13,891 nt of DNA from contig JAFSBP010000218.1 of NCBI GenBank assembly GCA_017437205.1, forward strand, positions 1 to 13,891, in the 5' to 3' direction. The notes under the pieces were generated by a model that saw only the letters and a program-made list of their open reading frames with translations, ran no database searches and was not told the DNA's origin. Numbering within the stretch: the first letter of the stretch is position 1; every line of letters starts with the position of its first letter. This document shows positions 1 to 5,589 of this stretch, piece by piece. The DNA comes from Lachnospiraceae bacterium. Its GTDB lineage: Bacteria; Bacillota; Clostridia; Lachnospirales; Lachnospiraceae. The position numbers were made by a program, and so were the translations under genes.

Positions 1-1238
1 ACAGGTACCAGAGCCTTCTCAGCCAGAGCACCGTGACCGATCTCACGACGTCCGGGACCTCTGGAGGGCTTGGTCTCACCTACAGAGTAGCTGGGGAAGT
101 TGTAATGGTGCATATATCTCTTTCCGGTCTCTAAAACATCCAGACCGTCCAGTCTCTGGGACTCGGACAGGGGTGCAAGCGTACAGATATTCAAGATCTG
201 AGTCTGTCCGCGGGTGAACATACCGGAACCGTGAACGCGAGGCAGGATATCAACCTCAGCAGCCAGTTTACGGATCTCGGTGATCTGACGTCCGTCGGGA
301 CGCTTGTGATCCTTCAAAATCATCTTGCGAACGGTCTTCTTCTGATACTTGTATACAGCTTCGTCGATCCAAGTGATCCACTCGGGATGCTCCTCTGCAT
401 AGCGAGCCTCCAGACGATTCTTAATCTGACGGATATTCTCCTCACGAACCTGCTTAACATCGGTAAATACAGCTACCTCCATCTCATCAGCGGGAACTGC
501 AACCATCAGATCCTCCCACAGATCAGCAGGGATATCAATGTGCTGATACTCGTGCTTTTCCTTACCGCACTCAGCAACGATAGTGTCGATAAATTCAATG
601 ATCTTCTGGTTGATTTCGTGTGCAGCGTAGATTGCCTCGATCATCTTTGCCTCGGGAACCTCGTTTGCACCTGCCTCAATCATAATTACCTTATCACGGG
701 TAGAAGCAACGGTCAGCGCAAGATCAGATACACGCTTCTGCTCATTGGAAGGGTTGAAAACAAATTCTCCGTCAATCATACCTACCTGGGTAGATGCGGT
801 AGGACCATCAAAAGGAATATCGGAAATCGCGGTTGCGATTGCAGAACCAAGCATCGCAGTCAACTCAGGGCTGCAAGCGGGGTCTACACAGAGAACCAAA
901 TTGTTCAGGGTAACATCATTTCTATAATCCTTCGGGAACAGCGGACGCATCGGACGGTCGATTACACGGCTGGTCAGAATCGCGTTCTCGCTTGCCTTAC
1001 CCTCACGCTTATTAAATCCTCCGGGGATTTTTCCTACCGCATACATCTTCTCCTCATACTCTACGCTAAGGGGGAAGAAATCGATACCGTCTCTGGGCTT
1101 CTCAGATGCGGTAGCGGTGGACAATACTACGGTATCTCCATAGTGCATCAGGGCTGCACCGTTTGCCTGTGCTGCTACTCTGCCGACATCTACGGTCAGA
1201 GTTCTGCCAGCCAGTTCCATATTAAAACTCTTGTACAT
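1..1238 (-). CDS. pnp: Polynucleotide phosphorylase (PNPase), N-terminal part, cut by window edge
   Basis: Phosphorolytic 3'-to-5' exoribonuclease of the RNA degradosome; it degrades mRNA to nucleoside diphosphates in the cytoplasm. About 412 of the usual ~700 residues are present. The protein starts MYKSFNMELAGRTLTVDVGR and has the first RNase PH core with the family block FFPLSVEYEEKMYAVGKIPG. An all-helical linker follows, then the start of the second RNase PH domain (KRPDGR) and the block GPGRREIGHGALAEKAL at the cut. The C-terminal KH and S1 domains lie outside the window. The ATG at 1238 is preceded by AAGGAGA about 9 bases upstream. It lies 218 bases downstream of rpsO on the same strand, the classic rpsO-pnp pairing. 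Identification is secure; only the 3' end is missing. Confidence 0.97.
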   Translation of the reverse strand, partial: MYKSFNMELAGRTLTVDVGRVAAQANGAALMHYGDTVVLSTATASEKPRDGIDFFPLSVEYEEKMYAVGKIPGGFNKREGKASENAILTSRVIDRPMRPLFPKDYRNDVTLNNLVLCVDPACSPELTAMLGSAIATAISDIPFDGPTASTQVGMIDGEFVFNPSNEQKRVSDLALTVASTRDKVIMIEAGANEVPEAKMIEAIYAAHEINQKIIEFIDTIVAECGKEKHEYQHIDIPADLWEDLMVAVPADEMEVAVFTDVKQVREENIRQIKNRLEARYAEEHPEWITWIDEAVYKYQKKTVRKMILKDHKRPDGRQITEIRKLAAEVDILPRVHGSGMFTRGQTQILNICTLAPLSESQRLDGLDVLETGKRYMHHYNFPSYSVGETKPSRGPGRREIGHGALAEKALVP

Positions 1239-1279
1239 AACTTTGTCTCTCCTTGTCTAAATTTTTTACTTTGGCAGAA

Positions 1280-1332
1280 GAGACCGAAACAACTGAAAAA
1301 GCGGCTGCATGAGTAACCTTTTCAGAAGTCTC
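1280..1332 (-). other. Stem-loop upstream of pnp (candidate RNA processing or control element)
   Basis: Inverted repeat in the rpsO-pnp spacer: the inner arms CTGAAAA/TTTTCAG (1293-1299 and 1319-1325) are nested in the outer arms GAGAC/GTCTC (1280-1284 and 1328-1332). No U-tract follows, so it is not a standard terminator. In E. coli the pnp leader carries an RNase III stem used for PNPase autocontrol; a similar role here is inference from position only. Confidence 0.35.
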
Positions 1333-1414
1333 GAGCCCCACCGGAAAACGATTCTCCATATCTTCTTCCGATGCATCTTCTGCCATTAATTTTTCAACTC
1401 CATTGATAGAAGGA

Positions 1415-1438
1415 TAGGGTGGAGACATCTCCACCCTA
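1415..1438 (-). other. Perfect hairpin just downstream of rpsO
   Basis: Arms TAGGGTGGAGA and TCTCCACCCTA (11 nt each, 2-nt centre) form a perfect palindrome starting 18 nt after the rpsO stop codon. On the transcribed strand it is followed by TCCTTCTATC, not a real U-run. It is therefore more likely an mRNA 3'-end stabiliser, a leaky terminator or a processing stem between rpsO and pnp than a strong terminator. Confidence 0.5.
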
Positions 1439-1456
1439 CCATACCATTACTACAGA

Positions 1457-1723
1457 TTACTTTCTGATTCCCAAACGAGCGATCAGGTTACGGTAGCCCT
1501 CGATATCCTTACCCTTCAGATACTCCAGCATACCACGACGCTGACCAACCATCATCAAAAGACCTCTTCTGGAATGATGATCCTTAGGGTTAGCCTTCAA
1601 GTGCTCAGTCAGCTCGTTAATACGAGCGGTCAACAGTGCTACCTGTACCTCGGGAGATCCGGTGTCACCGGGCTTCTTACCATACTCTGCTACGATCTGT
1701 GCTTTCAGTTCCTTAGAAATCAT
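1457..1723 (-). CDS. rpsO: 30S ribosomal protein S15
   Basis: Primary 16S rRNA-binding protein of the small-subunit platform. It binds a three-way junction in the central domain and nucleates assembly of S6, S18, S11 and S21. The 88 residues are full family length (about 89). Visible signatures are [14 protein letters not shown] near the N-terminus, the RNA-contacting [16 protein letters not shown] block at 48-63, and the C-terminal [12 protein letters not shown]. The ATG at 1723 has a strong AGGAGG (1731-1737 region) 7 bases upstream. It is preceded by its own promoter and a structured leader and followed by pnp. S15 often represses its own translation by binding its mRNA leader, and the structured 5' UTR here is compatible with that. 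Confidence 0.98.
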   Translation of the reverse strand: MISKELKAQIVAEYGKKPGDTGSPEVQVALLTARINELTEHLKANPKDHHSRRGLLMMVGQRRGMLEYLKGKDIEGYRNLIARLGIRK

Positions 1724-1832
1724 GATTAAATCCTCCTATTCTTTTCTCACCGGACACTAAGCAAGCGGTCGGAGTCTCCGCCAGCCTGGCATCAGGCGTA
1801 TGGGCAGTCTACTGCCCTAAAATTAATCATAC
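1724..1832 (-). promoter_or_regulatory. Structured 5' leader of rpsO (candidate S15 autoregulatory RNA)
   Basis: Roughly 110 nt between the predicted start of transcription and the rpsO ATG hold several stems. One is GGGCAGT/ACTGCCC (1802-1817), one is GCCTG/CAGGC with a 4-nt loop (1784-1797), one is a short CGGAG/CTCCG stem (1770-1780), and ACCG/CGGT arms lie nearer the ribosome binding site. Known S15 leaders in several bacterial groups mimic the rRNA site with a three-way junction. I see the stems but cannot prove that fold; assignment rests on position. Confidence 0.45.
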
Positions 1833-1867
1833 CCAGTTAGTGTAACACATAACTGGGTATTTGTAAA
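1829..1867 (-). promoter_or_regulatory. rpsO promoter embedded in a perfect inverted repeat
   Basis: The -35 TTTACA (1862-1867), 17-bp spacer and extended -10 TGT-TACACT (TACACT at 1839-1844) form a good sigma-A promoter, with an A/T-rich tract upstream. The arms ATACCCAGTTA and TAACTGGGTAT (1829-1839 and 1850-1860) are an 11-bp perfect inverted repeat bracketing the -10 box and reaching the expected start site. As RNA the same sequence is a hairpin about 34 nt after the upstream NlpC/P60 gene followed by GATTAATTTT, so it may also act as that gene's weak terminator. Confidence 0.7.
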
Positions 1868-1893
1868 CATCTTTTTTAATTTTTTATCAAGAA

Positions 1894-3144
1894 TTATTCA
1901 CCAATCACATTTCTGAATCCCATCGGAGACATAACCCACATGGAAGTAATGCCGATTCCGCGACTTTCGCTGATCGCATGAACAATCTGTCCGTTTCCGA
2001 TATACATAGCCACATGATTTACTACACCACCTGCACCATAGAAAACCAAATCACCGGGCTGAAGATTTTCAAGGCTCACCGGAACTCCTGCGCCGGCCTG
2101 CTGTCTGGATACACGGGGAAGTGTGATTCCAAATGTGGCCATAACGCTCTGCATATATCCGGAACAATCAGCGCCGTTCCAAAGATCTGTCCCGCCCCAT
2201 ACATAAGGGTTACCAAGGAACTGCAGTGCATAATTTACAACATTCAATCTAAACTGGGTAGCAGCTGAAATCGGCTCAAATTTCACTGCCTCAAGGAGTG
2301 AATATTCAACCACAACGTAATCAGAGGAAACATACGCAGTTTCACCGCTGGCCAACTCAATCTGAGTCCAACCATTCTCCTGTCCAACCACCTCATAACG
2401 CTCGTTGGTCGTAATCTGGGTGATCGCCTCAAATTCGACTCCGGGACCTTTTCGAACATTCAGTTCTTCGGTATTCACACGGGCACGAAGCGCTGCATCT
2501 CCCATCGCAATCGCCATCGCTTCCTCTCCGGTCACAATATAATCAGAGGAAACATACCCGGAAACCTCACCGGATTTGATCCGGTACCAGCCGTTTACTT
2601 CTTCAAGAATACTGCAGGCACTGTTGTTCACCATTTTTCCGATGATGCGCCCCTCCGTATGAGGCTCCTCACGTACATTCAGATAACTGTCAACAACAGC
2701 CACTCCAAGCTTCTCATATTTTTTCAAAAGTTCAACCTTAGCCGCAACCTCTGGATTTGTGATGCTCTCAATCTCTACTTTAGCAGATAAGGATAAACCA
2801 TCTTCTACTGCAAAATACTGATCCAGTACAATGGACATTCCTGCCATGGATGCATCTAGCACAGGTTTCTGCTCAACTACCGCATCTATATTTGACTCTT
2901 TATCAAACTTTATATCCGCTTCTTTATCCTTAACAATCTCTGCCTCAATCGCTGCATTCTGAAGACTCTTAATGCTGTCTCTCCATGTATCATGCGGGAG
3001 TTTGAAATCGTTAGGAATTACATCCAAAGCCAAACCGGCGGTCTCAGTATTTTCAAATACTTTCGCAGCAGATGCGCTGACACCGGGAATAAGCATCGTT
3101 ATGATCAACAAGGCTGCGGCTAACCGCTGTACCGTACTTGCCAT
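1894..3144 (-). CDS. Secreted NlpC/P60 peptidoglycan endopeptidase with two SH3b domains
   Basis: Predicted cell-wall hydrolase cutting peptide stems of peptidoglycan outside the cell. Residues 1-26 are a Sec signal peptide (hydrophobic core LAAALLIITMLIPG, likely cleavage after SASA). Residues 27-146 are a charged, probably helical region I do not recognise. SH3b domains lie at about 147-205 (YLNVREEP...GWYRI...GYVSSDYIV) and 219-280 (ELNVRKGPG...GWTQIEL...AYVSSDYVV). The C-terminal NlpC/P60 domain (about 300-416) has catalytic Cys327 in ADCSGY, His377 in NHVAMYIGNG and a third polar residue at His389 (IVHA). The ATG at 3144 follows GGAGG by 6 bases. It is an outsider within a translation operon and has its own strong promoter with WalR-like boxes, as expected for autolysin control. 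The family is certain; the exact bond cut is inferred. Confidence 0.95.
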   Translation of the reverse strand: MASTVQRLAAALLIITMLIPGVSASAAKVFENTETAGLALDVIPNDFKLPHDTWRDSIKSLQNAAIEAEIVKDKEADIKFDKESNIDAVVEQKPVLDASMAGMSIVLDQYFAVEDGLSLSAKVEIESITNPEVAAKVELLKKYEKLGVAVVDSYLNVREEPHTEGRIIGKMVNNSACSILEEVNGWYRIKSGEVSGYVSSDYIVTGEEAMAIAMGDAALRARVNTEELNVRKGPGVEFEAITQITTNERYEVVGQENGWTQIELASGETAYVSSDYVVVEYSLLEAVKFEPISAATQFRLNVVNYALQFLGNPYVWGGTDLWNGADCSGYMQSVMATFGITLPRVSRQQAGAGVPVSLENLQPGDLVFYGAGGVVNHVAMYIGNGQIVHAISESRGIGITSMWVMSPMGFRNVIGE

Positions 3145-3164
3145 ACAGGACCTCCATTCAAAAT

Positions 3165-3212
3165 GTTACAAAATTGTTACAACTCGCTAACAATTATAAC
3201 AATTTTGTTACA
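3165..3212 (-). promoter_or_regulatory. Array of WalR/YycF-like direct repeats over the promoter of the cell-wall hydrolase
   Basis: Read on the minus strand, TGTAAC-AAAAT-TGTTAT (3196-3212) and TGTAAC-AATTT-TGTAAC (3165-3181) both fit the published WalR consensus TGTWAH-N5-TGTWAH exactly. A fifth half site, TGTTAG (3187-3192), is spaced 11 bp from the second box. The first box overlaps the promoter spacer and the -10; the second lies just downstream of the expected start site. Such placement would favour repression. PhoP-type boxes have a similar layout, so the regulator's identity is inferred. Confidence 0.55.
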
Positions 3213-3221
3213 ACCTGTCAA
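3193..3221 (-). promoter_or_regulatory. Consensus sigma-A promoter of the NlpC/P60 gene
   Basis: The -35 TTGACA (3216-3221) and -10 TATAAT (3193-3198) are both perfect, separated by exactly 17 bp. The start site is expected near 3186, giving a leader of about 40 nt. This uncouples the hydrolase gene from the upstream ribF operon. Confidence 0.85.
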
Positions 3222-3261
3222 CCATAAAATTCGAAGAATCCATCGTCAAATTGCTGAAATT

Positions 3262-4113
3262 TCACCCACGATATTGTGCAATCATTCCAATTTCCGGTGT
3301 AAAACCACGATATTTTTCAGAAACAGGCTCATTTAGAATTGTTAACAATTCTCCGGATTCTGTAACATTTTCCGTAATATTTGTTACCCCTCTCACCCCG
3401 TGGTCACCAAACCAAACCTTAGAAAAATAGCGTCCGGGCGGAAGTACATATTTACATTCCTCTTCTCTTTGATCCATCATCCATGCGCCGTTTTCTTTCT
3501 TAAGCTTCGCCGTAATCTCCGTTCCCTGCCCGTTTATCGCCTGTCCCTGCACAACGTACAGATATCCTAACAAACGATTAGCTTCCTCGATATCACCTTT
3601 TTTTAACTCTTCCTTTACTCTGGAGCTGCTGACGATCCGACCATCCTTTACCGTTCGCTCTTTTTCCACCACATGAACAGAAAAGCCAAGTTCTTCACTC
3701 ATCTTTTGAAGAAGATGAACATCCCCGCCTCGCTCATAACCATATCTGCAATCTGGACCTACGACCATCGTTTTCATACACAATTGTCCGCACAAAAGCT
3801 CGCGCACAAACCATGCAGCATCCATTTTTCTAGTCTCATCCGTAAATGGATACTCAATCAAATAATCCACTCCCATCGCAGCCATAAGTCTGCGTTTCTC
3901 CTCCCGCGTGGTAAGTACCGGTACCGCTTTATGGAGTACAGAAGCCGGAGGAACATCAAATGTAAACACAGCGGTCTTTTGATCTGCTTTAGCCACCGAC
4001 TTAAGTTCCCGAATTAATTTCTGATGTCCTATATGAAGGCCGTCGAATTTTCCCAGGGTCACTGCCGTAGGAAAGTCAAACCGGATATCCGTCGTTCCCT
4101 GAATAATTTTCAT
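3262..4113 (-). CDS. ribF: RibF-family FMN adenylyltransferase (FAD synthetase) with a degenerate riboflavin kinase domain
   Basis: RibF normally phosphorylates riboflavin to FMN and adenylates FMN to FAD. The N-terminal nucleotidyltransferase domain (about 10-185) is intact: GKFDGLHIGHQ with the HxGH signature at 27-30, VVGPDCRYGY at 117-126 and SSSRVKEEL at 162-170, matching the usual ISSTRIR motif. The C-terminal region (about 186-283) aligns only loosely with riboflavin kinase. It keeps GVTNI but lacks the GxPTAN nucleotide-binding motif, and the protein is about 20-30 residues shorter than usual. The ATG at 4113 is chosen because GGAGA lies just upstream; a TTG at 4155 would add 14 poorly supported residues. 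It follows truB in the operon. FAD synthetase is well supported; riboflavin kinase activity is doubtful. Confidence 0.9.
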   Translation of the reverse strand: MKIIQGTTDIRFDFPTAVTLGKFDGLHIGHQKLIRELKSVAKADQKTAVFTFDVPPASVLHKAVPVLTTREEKRRLMAAMGVDYLIEYPFTDETRKMDAAWFVRELLCGQLCMKTMVVGPDCRYGYERGGDVHLLQKMSEELGFSVHVVEKERTVKDGRIVSSSRVKEELKKGDIEEANRLLGYLYVVQGQAINGQGTEITAKLKKENGAWMMDQREEECKYVLPPGRYFSKVWFGDHGVRGVTNITENVTESGELLTILNEPVSEKYRGFTPEIGMIAQYRG

Positions 4114-4166
4114 CGTATTTCTCCATTCTTCTGCAAAATCAAATTGACTGCACAACTCTTCTGTCT

Positions 4167-5066
4167 CTATCCCAAAAACATTGTTTTCGGTCTATACCAT
4201 TGCCGTTCAGCCTGAAAACAATATATCCCGATAAACTCACCCTTCAAATCATAGATGCGCACCATCTCTCCGTTTTCAGGCGCCCCCTCTATACCATCAA
4301 GCATCTCTTTGGGCATGGGATTTCCGTTATAGAGAAGCTTTTCCCCTGATGCTTTGACTGTCAGTGCCGGATAATGTGTAAACAGTGCATCGGGATGAAT
4401 CAGACACTCATCAAGCGTATTTTCTTCCACTCGCCTGCTGATTTCTGACAAGGTTAGGCTATCTTCCAAATAAAACTGACCTGATTTCATCCGTAACAGC
4501 TGATCCATGGATGCACCGCAGCCCAGTTTTTGACCGATATCGTGACATAATGTCCGTATATAGGTTCCCTTCGAACAAGCGACCGTCATTGTGACAAACG
4601 GCAGATTGATTTCTTCCACCGTGATGGAAACAATCCGTATTCTTCTTGGTTTCCGTTCAATCACCTGACCGGCTCTCGCCAACTCATAAAGTTTTTTTCC
4701 ATTTACTTTCAACGCCGAGTACATGGGGGGTATCTGATCATACTCACCGACAAACGAACGAATCGCCAAGAGCACATCTTCCTCCGTGACCGCTACCGTC
4801 TTTTCCTCCAGCACAGTTCCGCTCATATCCTGAGTATCTGTCACCACACCCAGCTTCATCACCGCGCGGTAAGCCTTCTCCTTATCTGTCAAAAGTTCAC
4901 ATAGTTTTGTCGCCTTTCCCAAACAAACAGGAAGCACACCTTCTGCATCCGGGTCCAGAGTTCCGGTGTGACCGATACGTCTCATTTTTAAAATTCCCCG
5001 CAATTTAGCAACCACATCATGGGAAGTGAAGCCTTTTTCTTTATAAACATTCAAAATACCATCCAT
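4167..5066 (-). CDS. truB: tRNA pseudouridine(55) synthase
   Basis: Converts U55 in the T-loop of most tRNAs to pseudouridine and also acts as a tRNA folding chaperone. Starting at MDGILNVYKEKG the product has 299 residues, normal for the family. The motif RRIGHTGTLDPDAEGVLPV (30-48) carries catalytic Asp38. Further TruB blocks are QIPPMYSALKVNGKKLYELAR and CSKGTYIRTLCHDIG, and the C-terminal part is the expected PUA-like region. The start at 5066 has GGGAG about 8 bases upstream. An in-frame upstream extension to 5129 runs through a strong hairpin and has no conserved residues, so I rejected it. It is co-transcribed between rbfA and ribF. Confidence 0.97.
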   Translation of the reverse strand: MDGILNVYKEKGFTSHDVVAKLRGILKMRRIGHTGTLDPDAEGVLPVCLGKATKLCELLTDKEKAYRAVMKLGVVTDTQDMSGTVLEEKTVAVTEEDVLLAIRSFVGEYDQIPPMYSALKVNGKKLYELARAGQVIERKPRRIRIVSITVEEINLPFVTMTVACSKGTYIRTLCHDIGQKLGCGASMDQLLRMKSGQFYLEDSLTLSEISRRVEENTLDECLIHPDALFTHYPALTVKASGEKLLYNGNPMPKEMLDGIEGAPENGEMVRIYDLKGEFIGIYCFQAERQWYRPKTMFLG

Positions 5067-5088
5067 ATATCCGCTCCCTGGTATCATT

Positions 5089-5125
5089 ACATAAATCCTG
5101 CACCGGTATAGCGCAGGATTTATGT
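5089..5125 (-). other. 13-bp perfect stem-loop in the rbfA-truB spacer
   Basis: Arms ACATAAATCCTGC and GCAGGATTTATGT (5089-5101 and 5113-5125) pair perfectly around an 11-nt loop, beginning 7 nt after the rbfA stop codon. On the transcript the stem is followed by AATGATACCAGGGAG, which holds the truB ribosome binding site and not a U-tract. It is therefore likely a processing or stabilising stem, or a translation control element, not a terminator. Confidence 0.55.
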
Positions 5126-5132
5126 TCAATCA

Positions 5133-5561
5133 TTATTCTTCTTCGAACTCATCCTCGTCGAACTCGTCCTGCTCATCATACTCGTCATCGGTTTCAACCA
5201 TGCGGCCTTCCTTCGCCGCGATCTCATCGATCAGACGGCTCATCGCCACACCATACTCGGTAGACTGGTCAAGCATAAACCGGATCTGAGGGGTATTTCT
5301 CAGATTTACGGTGCGCGCCAGCTCACGGCGAATATATCCTTCCGCCTGCTTAAGCCCCTGAACCGTCGCCTTTGCCTCCTCATCGGAACCAAGTACGCTG
5401 ATATATGCTTTGCAGGTCTTCAAGTCAGGAGCCACTTCCACCTCCATAACACTGGTCATGGGGTGGATACGGGGATCCTTCAAGTCTTCACGGATGATAC
5501 GGCTCAGTTCTTTCTGAACTTCACCGTTGATCCGGATGTTTTTAATACTGTTTTTTCGCAT
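5133..5561 (-). CDS. rbfA: 30S ribosome-binding factor A
   Basis: Late 30S maturation factor that binds near helices 1 and 45 of 16S rRNA and is needed for growth in the cold. The 142 residues are slightly longer than the usual ~120. The KH-like fold is covered by RINGEVQKELSRIIRE, DPRI...TSVMEVEVAPDLKTCKAYISVLG and LRNTPQIRFMLDQSTEYG. The extra length is a highly acidic tail from about residue 124 to 142 (DDEYDEQDEFDEDEFEEE). The ATG at 5561 follows GGAG. It lies 28 bases after infB. In many Clostridia an nrnA-type phosphoesterase gene separates rbfA from truB; none is present here. Confidence 0.97.
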   Translation of the reverse strand: MRKNSIKNIRINGEVQKELSRIIREDLKDPRIHPMTSVMEVEVAPDLKTCKAYISVLGSDEEAKATVQGLKQAEGYIRRELARTVNLRNTPQIRFMLDQSTEYGVAMSRLIDEIAAKEGRMVETDDEYDEQDEFDEDEFEEE

Positions 5562-5589
5562 TTATAATACTCCATTCATCTAACTCTCT

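Noticed and set aside
231..1316. Plus-strand open frame of 361 codons opposite pnp
   Set aside because: The minus-strand frame encodes unmistakable PNPase. The plus-strand product is a low-complexity, non-conserved shadow.
1222..1434. 70-codon minus-strand frame between rpsO and pnp
   Set aside because: Its start is inside a hairpin, it has no clear ribosome binding site, and it runs over the pnp start; listed only as part of a finding on the spacer.
3262..4155. Longer ribF from a TTG start at 4155
   Set aside because: The extra residues are not family-like and the ATG at 4113 has GGAGA at a proper distance.
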